DNA of 19,069 bases, taken from assembly GCA_003250275.1 (NCBI GenBank), contig QKGW01000340.1, forward strand, positions 1 to 19,069. The letters are read 5' to 3'. The DNA is from Alphaproteobacteria bacterium (GTDB lineage Bacteria; Pseudomonadota; Alphaproteobacteria; Rhodospirillales; Rhodospirillaceae). Shown piece after piece: positions 1 to 7,124 of the stretch. Under the pieces are notes generated by a model. That model was not told where the DNA came from, did no database searches, and saw only the letters and a list, made by a program, of their open reading frames with translations. Position numbers and translations under genes: made by a program. The first letter of the stretch is position 1. Each line of letters begins with the position of its first letter.

Positions 1-764
1 GTGAGCGGCAGCAGCCAGCGGTCGCGGCGGGTCTCTTTGAGGGTCAGTTCCATGATCTCGCGCATGGTGTAGACGTGCGGCCCGGCGAGTTCGAAAATCT
101 TGCCGCCCTGGGTCTCGCCTTCGAGCGCCGCGACGATCGCGTCGGCGACGTCGCCGACGTAGACCGGCTGGAACTTCGGCCCGCCGTCGCCGTAGAGGCT
201 CTTGAAGCTCCACGCGTGGCGGTCGATCACCGGCAGGAACGGCGAGAACGTCGCCATCCCGGCGAAAAGATTGAAGAACGCGTCCTCGGGCCCGAACACC
301 ACGCTCGGGCGGATCACCGTGGCGTTGGGGAAGGCTTCGAGCACCGCGCGCTCGCCTTCGGCCTTGGTGCGGGCGTAGGCGGATTCGGCGTCGGCGTCCG
401 CGCCGAGCGCGGAGATGTGGACGAAGCGGCTCGCCCCCGCGGCCTTGGCGGCGGCGGCGATCTCGCCCGGCGCCTTGGCGTGGAGGTTCTCGAAGGTGTG
501 GCGGCCGCGCGGATGGAAGATGCCGACGAGGTTGACCACCCAGTCCGCGCCCTCGACCGCGCGCCGGATTTCCTCCGGGTCGGCGATGTCGGTTTCGAGC
601 GTGGTGATCTGCCCGACGTCGCCCATGGTCTTGAGGAAATGCGCGTCCTCGCGGTAGCGGATCGCGATGCGGATCACCGCTCCGGTGGCGGCGAGGCGCT
701 GAACCAAGTGCCGGCCGATGAAGCCCGAACCGCCGAACACCGTCACCAATCGCCGCGTCACCAT
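1..764 (-). CDS. NDUFA9-like NAD(P)-binding protein, 3' end outside window
   Basis: The reading frame runs from ATG at 764 off the left edge, giving 254 residues without a stop. The N-terminus carries a Rossmann GxxGxxG motif (GGSGFIG, residues 11-17), followed by features of atypical short-chain dehydrogenases: a TDIADPEEI segment near residue 60, WVVNLVGIF near residue 80, and SAYARTK near residue 130, where the Tyr-x-x-x-Lys pair sits. This pattern matches the bacterial 'complex I NDUFA9 subunit family', whose eukaryotic members are accessory subunits of NADH dehydrogenase; the bacterial role is not well defined. A strong AAGGAGG ribosome site lies just upstream of the ATG and fixes the start. 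The gene is divergent from the tRNA-Leu/rnd block. It could also be called a generic NAD-dependent epimerase; the fold is certain, the substrate is not. Confidence 0.88.
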   Translation of the reverse strand, partial: MVTRRLVTVFGGSGFIGRHLVQRLAATGAVIRIAIRYREDAHFLKTMGDVGQITTLETDIADPEEIRRAVEGADWVVNLVGIFHPRGRHTFENLHAKAPGEIAAAAKAAGASRFVHISALGADADAESAYARTKAEGERAVLEAFPNATVIRPSVVFGPEDAFFNLFAGMATFSPFLPVIDRHAWSFKSLYGDGGPKFQPVYVGDVADAIVAALEGETQGGKIFELAGPHVYTMREIMELTLKETRRDRWLLPL

Positions 765-829
765 CCCGAACCTCCTTCGTGTGCGCCCGCGCGTGCCGTT
801 CCGGCGCGGCGCGCCTTGTTCCGCATCAG

Positions 830-857
830 CATATAGGCGGGCGCAAACAAATGTCAT
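830..857 (-). promoter_or_regulatory. Candidate promoter of the NDUFA9-like gene
   Basis: Read on the minus strand, ATGACA (857-852) and TATATG (835-830) are separated by 16 bases. The extended -10 CCTATATG resembles the alphaproteobacterial CTATAT form. It would start transcription near 823 and leave a leader of about 60 bases before the ATG at 764. Found by eye, not scored. Confidence 0.5.
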
Positions 858-933
858 TTCCGCCAAAAGTCCTACACTTTTTATGACTTTCGATCTAGCG
901 GAGATTCGGGGCCTCAGGCGGGAAAAAAGGAGG

Positions 934-962
934 TTGACTTTAATCCGGGAAACCCCGATAAA
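934..962 (+). promoter_or_regulatory. Candidate housekeeping promoter for tRNA-Leu and the rnd operon
   Basis: TTGACT (934-939) and GATAAA (957-962) are separated by exactly 17 bases, close to the sigma-70 consensus. The predicted start near 969 lies about 68 bases before the mature tRNA 5' end. No other plus-strand promoter as good is visible between 765 and 1036, so it may drive both the tRNA and the genes behind it. Confidence 0.6.
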
Positions 963-1036
963 CCGTGCCTCACTGACCGGTTGCTCCCGGTTGGGCGTGG
1001 GTTAAGTCCTTCGCCCTAAAGGCCATGCGGATCAGT

Positions 1037-1123
1037 GCCCAGGTGGCGGAATTGGTAGACGCGCAGGTTTCAGGTACCTGTGGTAGAAATACCGTGGAAG
1101 TTCGAGTCTTCTCCTGGGCACCA
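1037..1123 (+). tRNA. tRNA-Leu (anticodon CAG)
   Basis: The 7-bp acceptor stem pairs GCCCAGG (1037-1043) with CCTGGGC (1113-1119). It is followed by discriminator A and an encoded CCA (1121-1123). The D-arm TGGCGGAATTGGTAGACGC is typical of tRNA-Leu. The anticodon stem is CAGGT/ACCTG with loop TTCAGGT, giving anticodon CAG at 1071-1073, which reads CUG codons. A long variable arm (a class II tRNA trait) precedes a T-arm with TTCGAGT. The 87-nt length fits a bacterial leucine tRNA. Confidence 0.97.
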
Positions 1124-1173
1124 TCGCACGCCGTAGCGGATCGTCCGTAACCTCCGGCGCACGGTCTCTCCGA

Positions 1174-1189
1174 TGCGCCGAACGGCGCA
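1174..1189 (+). other. Hairpin between tRNA-Leu and rnd, no U-tract
   Basis: TGCGCC (1174-1179) and GGCGCA (1184-1189) form a perfect 6-bp stem closed by GAAC. No T-run follows, so it does not look like an intrinsic terminator, and transcription from the tRNA may continue into rnd. It could instead mark a processing point. The function is unknown. Confidence 0.4.
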
Positions 1190-1216
1190 CCGCTTGACGG
1201 GAGCACGAGAGCGGCA

Positions 1217-1825
1217 ATGGCAATCTTCCTGCATTACGGCGACCTGCCCGAAACCGTGCACTTCACCGGTTCGGTGGCGGTGGACACCGAGACCATGGGT
1301 CTCAACCTCAATCGCGACCGTCTGTGCCTGGTGCAGCTGTCCGCCGGCGACGGCGACGCGCACCTCGTCAAGATCGCGCCCGGCGACGCCGCGCCCAACC
1401 TCGTCGCGCTGATGGCCGATCCGGCGGTGGTGAAGATCTTCCACTTCGCCCGCTTCGACGTGGCGATGCTGAAGAAGAACCTCGGCGTCGACGTCGCGCC
1501 GGTCTACTGCACCAAGATCGCCTCCAAGCTCTGCCGCACCAACACCGACCGCCACGGCCTCAAGGACCTGTGCCGCGACCTCTTGGGCGTCGAGCTGTCG
1601 AAGGAGCAGCAGACCTCCGACTGGGGCGCGCCCGAGCCTTCGGCCGAGCAGCAGCAGTACGCCGCCAACGACGTGCTCCACCTGCACGCGCTCAAGGCGA
1701 AGCTCGACGCGCTGCTCGCGCGCGAGGGCCGCGCCGAGCTCGCCGCCGCCTGCCATCGCTTTCTCGCCACCCGCGCCGCGCTCGATCTCGCCGGGTGGGA
1801 TGAAGTCGACATCTTCGCCCATTAG
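1217..1825 (+). CDS. rnd: Ribonuclease D, short form (DEDDy 3'-5' exonuclease)
   Basis: A 202-residue protein with the complete catalytic set of the DEDDy exonuclease family: Asp23 and Glu25 in the first motif (VDTETMGL), Asp81 in the second (HFARFDVAML), and Tyr148 with Asp152 in the third (YAANDV). E. coli RNase D is about 375 residues and carries HRDC domains after the nuclease domain; this protein ends right after the nuclease domain, as is usual in alphaproteobacteria. The family trims 3' ends of tRNA precursors and other small RNAs in the cytoplasm, using two metal ions. The start is the ATG at 1217, behind a weak GAGAG site. It lies 93 bases after a tRNA gene on the same strand and 36 bases before kdsD, so cotranscription in both directions is plausible. 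Confidence 0.95.
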   Translation: MAIFLHYGDLPETVHFTGSVAVDTETMGLNLNRDRLCLVQLSAGDGDAHLVKIAPGDAAPNLVALMADPAVVKIFHFARFDVAMLKKNLGVDVAPVYCTKIASKLCRTNTDRHGLKDLCRDLLGVELSKEQQTSDWGAPEPSAEQQQYAANDVLHLHALKAKLDALLAREGRAELAAACHRFLATRAALDLAGWDEVDIFAH

Positions 1826-1861
1826 ATTATCCGTTCCCGAGTTGGTTTGGACGCACGCCCG

Positions 1862-2869
1862 ATGACCGTTTCTTCCTCCGCCGCCCCCCTCGACCCGCGA
1901 GTCGCCTCCGATCTCGCCGCCGCCCGCCACGTGCTCGAAGCGGAGGCCGCGGCGCTGACCCGCATGAGCGCCGACCTCGACGCCGGTTTCTCCCGCGCCC
2001 TCGACCTGATCGAAGGCCGCGTCGTCGCCTCCGAGCACGGCCGGGTGATCGTCTCCGGCATGGGCAAGAGCGGCCACATCGGCCGCAAGATCTCGGCGAC
2101 GCTCGCCTCCACCGGCACGCCGTCGTTCTTCGTCCACCCCGGCGAAGCGAGCCACGGCGACCTCGGCATGATCACCCGCCAGGACGCGCTGATCCTGCTC
2201 TCGAAGTCGGGCGAGACCGCCGAACTCGCGGACATGATCGCCTACTCGCGGCGCTTCCAGATCCCCCTGATCGCGATCACCGAGCGCCGCGACAGCGCCC
2301 TCGGCAAGGCCGCCGACGTGGTCCTCGCGCTGCCGGTCAACGGCGAGGCGTGCCCGCTCGGCCTCGCGCCGACGACCTCGACCACCGCGAGCCTCGCGAT
2401 CGGCGACGCGATCGCGGTCGCGCTGCTCGAACGCCGCGGCTTCTCGGCCACCGACTTCAAGGTCTTCCATCCGGGCGGCAAGCTCGGCCAGCGCCTCCTC
2501 AAGGTGCGCGAGCTGATGCACGGCGCCGCCGAGGTGCCGCTCACCGGCCTCGCCACGCGGATGAGCGAAGCGCTGATCGTGATGAGCGCGAAGAGCTTCG
2601 GCTGCGTCGGCATCGTCGACGCCGACGGCCGTCTCGCCGGCATCATCACCGACGGCGACCTGCGCCGCCACATGGCCGGCAACCTGCTCGAACAGACCGC
2701 CGGGACGGTGATGACCAAGGGACCGCTCACCGTCGGGCCGGACAGCCTCGCCGCCGAGGCGCTCGGGATCATGAACGACCGCAAGATCACCAGCCTGTTC
2801 GTCGTCGAGAACGGCAAGCCGGTCGGCCTCGTCCACATGCACGACTGTCTGCGCGCCGGGGTGTCATGA
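1862..2869 (+). CDS. kdsD: Arabinose-5-phosphate isomerase (KpsF/GutQ family)
   Basis: This enzyme interconverts D-ribulose 5-phosphate and D-arabinose 5-phosphate, the first committed step towards Kdo, the inner-core sugar of LPS. From the ATG at 1862 the protein has 335 residues. The SIS sugar-isomerase domain covers about residues 35-175, with SGMGKSG at 65-71, a following HPGEASHGD segment, and LSKSGET near 114-120. A paired CBS module follows, about 218-270 and 283-333. Conserved HPGGKLG links the two parts. An in-frame TTG at 1847 would add five residues (MDARP); I prefer the ATG, but neither start has a good ribosome site. Its stop overlaps the lptC start (ATGA), and the gene context (LPS transport genes directly downstream) supports the Kdo role. 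Confidence 0.95.
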   Translation: MTVSSSAAPLDPRVASDLAAARHVLEAEAAALTRMSADLDAGFSRALDLIEGRVVASEHGRVIVSGMGKSGHIGRKISATLASTGTPSFFVHPGEASHGDLGMITRQDALILLSKSGETAELADMIAYSRRFQIPLIAITERRDSALGKAADVVLALPVNGEACPLGLAPTTSTTASLAIGDAIAVALLERRGFSATDFKVFHPGGKLGQRLLKVRELMHGAAEVPLTGLATRMSEALIVMSAKSFGCVGIVDADGRLAGIITDGDLRRHMAGNLLEQTAGTVMTKGPLTVGPDSLAAEALGIMNDRKITSLFVVENGKPVGLVHMHDCLRAGVS

Positions 2870-3588
2870 CCGACGAGCGGGCCGCCCAAGCGCCCGACGC
2901 GCCGGAACCGCCGCGCGCTCCGGGACCGGACCTGCGGTTTCTCTCCGCAGCCGCCGCGCGCGCCGCCGGCAGCCGCCAGAATTCCTTCTACAGCCGCTTC
3001 GTCCGCGCGATGAAGCTGGTGCTGCCCGCCGCCGCCGCCCTCCTGCTCGGCGCGATCCTGCTGTGGCCGCAGCTCCAGGCGGAAAAGAACCGCTTCCAGA
3101 TCGGCCTCTCCGGCCTCGACCCGCGCCACCCCGACCGCCTGCGCGTGCTCAACGCGCGCTACCGCGGCACCGACGCCGACAAGCAGCCCTTCACCGTCAC
3201 CGCCGAATCCGCCTACGAGACCGAGGCGGGCAGCCACACCGTCGCCCTCGAAGCGCCCGCCGCCGACCTCGCGCTCAACGACGGCGGCTGGGTGATCGCG
3301 CGCGCCCCCGAAGGCGAATTCGACCGCGACGACGAAATTCTCACCCTCACCGGCGGGGTGTCGATCTTCCACGACAACGGGTATGCTTTCGCCACGCCCG
3401 CGGCGCGGCTGACGCTGCACGACGGGCGCGCCGAGGGCGACCAGCCCGCCGAGGCGCACGGCCCGGCGGGAGAAGTCCGCGGCGAGGGAGGCTTCGTCAT
3501 CATCGACAAGGGCCGCCGCATTCTGTTCAAGGGAAAATCCCGCCTCGTCATCCGCCCGGGAGTGAACGCCGATGCCCAACGTCCTTGA
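2866..3588 (+). CDS. lptC: LPS export protein LptC
   Basis: A 240-residue bitopic inner-membrane protein. The first 49 residues are Pro/Ala-rich and cytoplasmic, a single membrane helix spans about 50-67 (Leu/Ala-rich, ending LLW), and the rest is a periplasmic beta-rich domain of the LptC/DUF1239 type. In the Lpt bridge LptC receives LPS from LptB2FG and passes it to LptA. The long N-terminal tail before the helix is typical of alphaproteobacterial members; E. coli LptC (191 residues) lacks it. The start is fixed by the ATGA overlap with kdsD, with GGGGTG just upstream. The 3' end overlaps lptA by 17 bases, implying translational coupling. Identification rests on size, topology and position; sequence conservation in this family is low. 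Confidence 0.88.
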   Translation: MTDERAAQAPDAPEPPRAPGPDLRFLSAAAARAAGSRQNSFYSRFVRAMKLVLPAAAALLLGAILLWPQLQAEKNRFQIGLSGLDPRHPDRLRVLNARYRGTDADKQPFTVTAESAYETEAGSHTVALEAPAADLALNDGGWVIARAPEGEFDRDDEILTLTGGVSIFHDNGYAFATPAARLTLHDGRAEGDQPAEAHGPAGEVRGEGGFVIIDKGRRILFKGKSRLVIRPGVNADAQRP

Positions 3589-4450
3589 TCGCCGCGCCGC
3601 CGCGCTCGCCGCGCTGCTGCTCGCCGGGATCGCGCTCGCGCCCGCCGCGCACGCCCAGTCGCTCGGCCTCGGCGGCGCCGGCGACACCCAGCCGGTCGAG
3701 GTCCTCGCCGACAACGGCATCGAGTGGATGCGCGACGGCAAGCGCTTCGTCGCGCGCGGCAACGCGAGCGCGACGCGCGGCGACACCACGGTCTACGCCG
3801 ACACCCTCACCGCGCACTACCGCGAGGGCGCGGGCGGCAAGACCGAGCTCTGGCGGCTCGACGCCGACGGCCACCTGCGGATCGTCTCGCCGACCGAAAC
3901 CGCCACCGGCGACACCGCGGTCTACGACATCGACGCGGCGGTGCTGGTGATGAAGGGCAAGCCCGAGGTCAAGCTCGTCACCCCCGATACCACGATCACC
4001 GCGACCGACGCGGTGGAGTACTGGAGCGCCAAGCGCATGGCGGTGGCGCGCGGCAACGCGCTGGTGGTGCGCGAGGGCCGCACCCTCAAGGCCGACGTGC
4101 TCACCGCCTACTTCGCCGAGGGCAACGCGAAGCCGCAGGCGAACAAGGCCGCCGGCACCGGCAACGTCGAGACCGTCGACGCCTTCGGCCACGTGACGAT
4201 CAAGACCAAGACCGAAACCGTGACCGGCGAGCGCGGCCGCTACAACGCCAAGACCGGGATCGCGACGATCCTCGGCGACGTCACCCTGACGCGCGGCACC
4301 GACAGCCTCAAGGGCCAGTACGCGGTGGTCAACATGAACAGCGGGGTGAGCACGCTCTACGCCGCCGCCCCCGGCGCGAAGACCGACAAGCCCGCCCCGG
4401 TGCGCGGCGTCTTCACCCCGAAAAAGGCCGAACCGCTGCCCGGTCAATAA
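3572..4450 (+). CDS. lptA: LPS transport periplasmic protein LptA
   Basis: A 292-residue secreted protein. Residues 1-29 form a signal peptide (Arg-Arg, an Ala/Leu core, then AHA before QS). The mature part is made of repeating beta-strand units of the OstA/LptA jelly-roll type, visible as recurring phrases such as ARGNASATRGDTTVYADTL and VTGERGRYNAKTGIATILG. LptA oligomers bridge the periplasm and carry LPS from LptC to LptD. It is longer than E. coli LptA (185 residues), consistent with more strands and a Pro/Lys-rich tail ending near VFTPKKAEPLPGQ. A GGGAGTG ribosome site lies inside the end of lptC. Downstream is a 138-base gap with a promoter candidate, so lptB may have its own transcript as well. 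Confidence 0.92.
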   Translation: MPNVLDRRAAALAALLLAGIALAPAAHAQSLGLGGAGDTQPVEVLADNGIEWMRDGKRFVARGNASATRGDTTVYADTLTAHYREGAGGKTELWRLDADGHLRIVSPTETATGDTAVYDIDAAVLVMKGKPEVKLVTPDTTITATDAVEYWSAKRMAVARGNALVVREGRTLKADVLTAYFAEGNAKPQANKAAGTGNVETVDAFGHVTIKTKTETVTGERGRYNAKTGIATILGDVTLTRGTDSLKGQYAVVNMNSGVSTLYAAAPGAKTDKPAPVRGVFTPKKAEPLPGQ

Positions 4451-4495
4451 GATTTTACCGATACAAGCAAAAATCCGGCCAAATCGAGAAAAGCA

Positions 4496-4523
4496 TTGCA
4501 CCCGCCCGACGGGTTCGGATAAT
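4496..4523 (+). promoter_or_regulatory. Candidate internal promoter for lptB-rpoN
   Basis: TTGCAC (4496-4501) and GATAAT (4518-4523) are separated by 16 bases. The spacer contains a small inverted repeat, ACCCG (4500-4504) and CGGGT (4510-4514), which could be an operator or chance in GC-rich DNA. The surrounding stretch 4451-4500 is unusually AT-rich for this window. The predicted start is near 4530, about 60 bases before the lptB ATG. Confidence 0.45.
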
Positions 4524-4588
4524 CGACTCTCGTGCGCCCGCCCCCGGCGACCTGCGCGACGGACCGCGAACCCGACGGAAAGGACCCT

Positions 4589-5377
4589 ATGAGCAACCTT
4601 GCGCCGCAGCCGCAGCCGGAGTCGATGGCCGAGTCCACCGCCCCGTCGCAAGCCCTTGCCGGTCTGGTCGTTTCCGGCCTCGGCAAGAGTTTCAAGCGCC
4701 GCCCGGTGCTGCGCGACGTGTCGCTCAACGTCCGGCGCGGCGAGGCGGTCGGCCTGCTCGGCCCCAACGGCGCGGGCAAGACCACCTGCTTCTACTGCAT
4801 CACCGGGCTGATCTCGCCCGACGCCGGGGCGATCGCGCTCGACGGCGTCGCGATCACCAGCCTGCCGATGTACCGCCGCGCGCGCCTCGGCATCGGCTAC
4901 CTGCCGCAGGAAGCCTCGATCTTCCGCGGCCTGTCGGTCGAGGACAACATCAACGCGGTGCTCGAAATCGTCGAACCCGACGGCGACGCCCGCGAAGCCC
5001 AGCTCGAAGCCCTGCTCTCGGAATTCTCGGTGACGCACCTGCGCCGCGCTTCGGCGATGTCGCTCTCGGGCGGCGAGCGCCGCCGCGTCGAGATCGCCCG
5101 CGCGCTCGCCTCGCGCCCGAGCTTCATCCTGCTCGACGAACCCCTCGCCGGCATCGACCCGATCGCGGTGGGCGAAATCCGCAACCTCGTCGCCCATCTC
5201 AAGGACCGCGGCATCGGCGTGCTGATCACCGACCACAACGTCCGCGAAACCCTCGACATCATCGACCGCGCCTACATCCTCTACGACGGCACGGTGATGA
5301 TGGAGGGCTCGCCCGCCGACATCGTCGCCCACGAGGGCGTCCGCCGCGTCTACCTCGGCGACCGGTTCACCCTGTAG
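4589..5377 (+). CDS. lptB: LPS export ABC transporter ATP-binding protein LptB
   Basis: A 262-residue cytoplasmic ATPase that powers LPS extraction by LptB2FG. Walker A is GPNGAGKT (58-65), the Q-loop Gln is near 107 (YLPQEAS), the signature LSGGE is at 159-163, Walker B FILLDEP at 179-185, and the H-loop lies in TDHNVRET. The phrases TGLISPDAG, YLPQEASIFRGLSVEDN and PLAGIDPIAV are characteristic of LptB within the branched-chain amino-acid-type ABC ATPases. The first 20 residues are a low-complexity extension not needed for the fold. The ATG at 4589 has AAGGA upstream; an in-frame GTG at 4532 would add 19 residues without a ribosome site and overlap the promoter region. lptF and lptG are not in this window. 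rpoN starts 14 bases downstream. Confidence 0.97.
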   Translation: MSNLAPQPQPESMAESTAPSQALAGLVVSGLGKSFKRRPVLRDVSLNVRRGEAVGLLGPNGAGKTTCFYCITGLISPDAGAIALDGVAITSLPMYRRARLGIGYLPQEASIFRGLSVEDNINAVLEIVEPDGDAREAQLEALLSEFSVTHLRRASAMSLSGGERRRVEIARALASRPSFILLDEPLAGIDPIAVGEIRNLVAHLKDRGIGVLITDHNVRETLDIIDRAYILYDGTVMMEGSPADIVAHEGVRRVYLGDRFTL

Positions 5378-5391
5378 GGATAGAGCGGCGC

Positions 5392-6891
5392 ATGGCGATC
5401 TCCCCCAAGCTCGAACTCAGGCAATCGCAGTCGCTGGTGATGACGCCGCAGCTGCAGCAGGCGATCAAGCTGCTGCAGATGTCGAACATCGAGCTGTCCG
5501 CCTTCGTCGAGCAGGAGCTCGAACGCAACCCGCTGCTCGAACGCGAGGACGACCACGCCCCCGAGGCCGAGGCCGCCGCGCCCGAGGTCGAGACCGCCGC
5601 GCCCGAGGCGCCGCTCCTCGACAGCACCGGCGGCGACGACGGCCCGCTCGACGTCGAGGTCGACAACACCTTCACCAACGACACCCTCTCCGAGGACGGC
5701 GGCGGCGGCGCGGGCGAGACCTTCGGCGCGGGCGACAACCTCGGCCGCTACGGCAACGGCGCCTACGACGGCGAGGGCAACGTCCTCGAACAGACCGTCG
5801 GCGAGGTGGTGAGCCTGCGCCAGCACCTGATGACGCAATTGGGCCTCTCCTGCGCCGACCCGGCGCAGCGGATGATCGGCGCCTATCTCATCGACCTGCT
5901 CGACGACGCCGGTTACCTCGCGGGCCAGCTCGACGCGGTCGCCGCCGCGCTCGGCTGCGAGATCGCCGACGTCGAGACGGTGCTCGGCATCGTTCAGGGG
6001 TTCGACCCGGTCGGGGTGTTCGCGCGCTCACTCAAGGAGTGCCTGGCGCTCCAGCTCGCCGACAAGAACCGCCTCGACCCGGCGATGCAGGCGCTTCTCG
6101 ACAACCTCGAACTCCTCGCCAGGCGCGACCTCGCGCGGCTCAAGAAGGTGTGCGGCATCGACGACGAGGACCTCGCGGAGATGATCCTCGAGATCCGCGG
6201 CCTCGACCCCAAGCCCGCGTCGAGCTTCGAGCCGGTGCGCGAGCAGCCGGTCGAGCCCGACATCCTGATGCGCCCCGACAACGCCGGCGGCTGGATCATC
6301 GAGCTCAACACCGACACCCTGCCGCGCGTCCTCGTCGCCAACCGCTACTACGCCGAGGTCGGCGCCAAGGCCGACCGCGAGACCAAGACCTTCCTCAACG
6401 AGCAGTTCCAGTCCGCCAACTGGCTGGTCAAGTCGCTGCACCAGCGCGCCACCACCATCCTCAAGGTCGCGAGCGAGATCGTGCGCCAGCAGTCGGGCTT
6501 CTTCAGCCACGGCGTTTCCGCGCTCAAGCCCTTGATCCTGCGCGATATCGCCGAGGCGATCGGGATGCACGAAAGCACCGTTTCGCGCGTCACCACCAAC
6601 AAGTACCTGTCCTCGCCGCGGGGCGTGTACGAGCTCAAGTTCTTCTTCACCCAGGCGCTCGGCTCCACCGAGGGCGGCGCCGCCCACTCCGCCGAGGCGG
6701 TGCGCCACAAGATCCGCACGCTGATCGAGGCGGAGGCCGCCGACGCCGTCCTCTCCGACGACCGGATCGCCGAAATGCTGCAGTCCGACGGCATCGACAT
6801 CGCCCGCCGCACGGTCGCGAAATACCGCGAGGCGATGAAGATCGCGCCCTCCTCGCAGCGCCGCCGCGACAAGAAACTCCGCCTCTCCTGA
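5392..6891 (+). CDS. rpoN: RNA polymerase sigma-54 factor RpoN
   Basis: A 499-residue alternative sigma factor for promoters of the -24/-12 class, active only with AAA+ enhancer-binding proteins. Region I (about 1-50) is Gln/Leu-rich (LVMTPQLQQAIKLLQMSN, ending NPLLE). Region II (about 52-130) is an acidic linker rich in Glu, Ala, Asp and Gly. The core-binding domain follows. A helix-turn-helix lies around 385-420 (DIAEAIGMHESTVSRVTTNK), and the family signature RpoN box ARRTVAKYRE is at 471-480, close to the basic C-terminus. All regions are present, so it should be functional. Its place between lptB and hpf-ptsN is the standard proteobacterial arrangement; no -24/-12 site is visible in front of it. 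Confidence 0.97.
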   Translation: MAISPKLELRQSQSLVMTPQLQQAIKLLQMSNIELSAFVEQELERNPLLEREDDHAPEAEAAAPEVETAAPEAPLLDSTGGDDGPLDVEVDNTFTNDTLSEDGGGGAGETFGAGDNLGRYGNGAYDGEGNVLEQTVGEVVSLRQHLMTQLGLSCADPAQRMIGAYLIDLLDDAGYLAGQLDAVAAALGCEIADVETVLGIVQGFDPVGVFARSLKECLALQLADKNRLDPAMQALLDNLELLARRDLARLKKVCGIDDEDLAEMILEIRGLDPKPASSFEPVREQPVEPDILMRPDNAGGWIIELNTDTLPRVLVANRYYAEVGAKADRETKTFLNEQFQSANWLVKSLHQRATTILKVASEIVRQQSGFFSHGVSALKPLILRDIAEAIGMHESTVSRVTTNKYLSSPRGVYELKFFFTQALGSTEGGAAHSAEAVRHKIRTLIEAEAADAVLSDDRIAEMLQSDGIDIARRTVAKYREAMKIAPSSQRRRDKKLRLS

Positions 6892-6936
6892 ATCCGATTT
6901 TTCGTGCCGCTACCGCCGACAACCGGGCGATCCGTA

Positions 6937-6956
6937 CCCATATTCATAGGTATGGG
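6937..6956 (+). other. Inverted repeat downstream of rpoN
   Basis: CCCATA (6937-6942) and TATGGG (6951-6956) flank an 8-base loop, 46 bases after the rpoN stop. No T-run follows, so it is a weak terminator candidate. It could instead be an operator upstream of the hpf promoter candidate, which begins 25 bases later. Confidence 0.35.
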
Positions 6957-6981
6957 GACCAACAACGGACGAGGGACAATC

Positions 6982-7008
6982 TTGACGAACTCCGGAGACC
7001 TCTATAGC
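6982..7008 (+). promoter_or_regulatory. Candidate promoter of hpf
   Basis: CTTGACG (-35, TTGACG at 6982-6987) is followed by TCTATAGC (-10, TATAGC at 7003-7008). Both boxes resemble the alphaproteobacterial CTTGAC/CTATAT form, but the spacing is 15 bases, shorter than the usual 17. Transcription would start near 7015, leaving a leader of about 110 bases before hpf. Confidence 0.45.
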
Positions 7009-7011
7009 TTG

Positions 7012-7102
7012 CCGCCGCTCTGGCGGAAGCTCGGCTCTCCGATGCGATAAACGGTATCATCGGGCGCGCCGCGGCCCGCGAAGCTTCGGGGCCGAAAGCG
7101 CC
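7012..7102 (+). other. Structured 5' leader of hpf
   Basis: Three hairpins follow one another. CCGCC (7012-7016) pairs with GGCGG (7022-7026). GATA (7046-7049) pairs with TATC (7055-7058), extended by GAT/ATC past a bulge. The third is compound: GGCGC (7063-7067) with GCGCC (7098-7102), enclosing CGGCCC (7072-7077) with GGGCCG (7089-7094), whose loop contains the palindrome CGAAGCTTCG. The ribosome site AGGA (7113-7116) stays outside. The pairing was read by eye and no family was recognised. Confidence 0.45.
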
Positions 7103-7124
7103 GCTGTCAGGTAGGACGGACGCC

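Noticed and set aside
1070..2842. 590-codon open frame on the minus strand opposite rnd and kdsD
   Set aside because: Low-complexity translation rich in Asp, Glu, Arg and Gly. It overlaps the tRNA gene, and both plus-strand genes are clear family members. Such mirror frames occur opposite most genes here (for example 3548-5332, 9140-10867, 11674-13350).
4486..4500. TTGCA in the lptA-lptB gap as a sigma-54 -12 element (rpoN autoregulation)
   Set aside because: The required GG at -24, ten bases before the GC, is GA here.
3724..5391. Long plus-strand open frame leading into rpoN
   Set aside because: It is Arg/Ala/Pro-rich and out of frame with lptA and lptB, which are unambiguous. RpoN starts with its conserved N-terminus at 5392.
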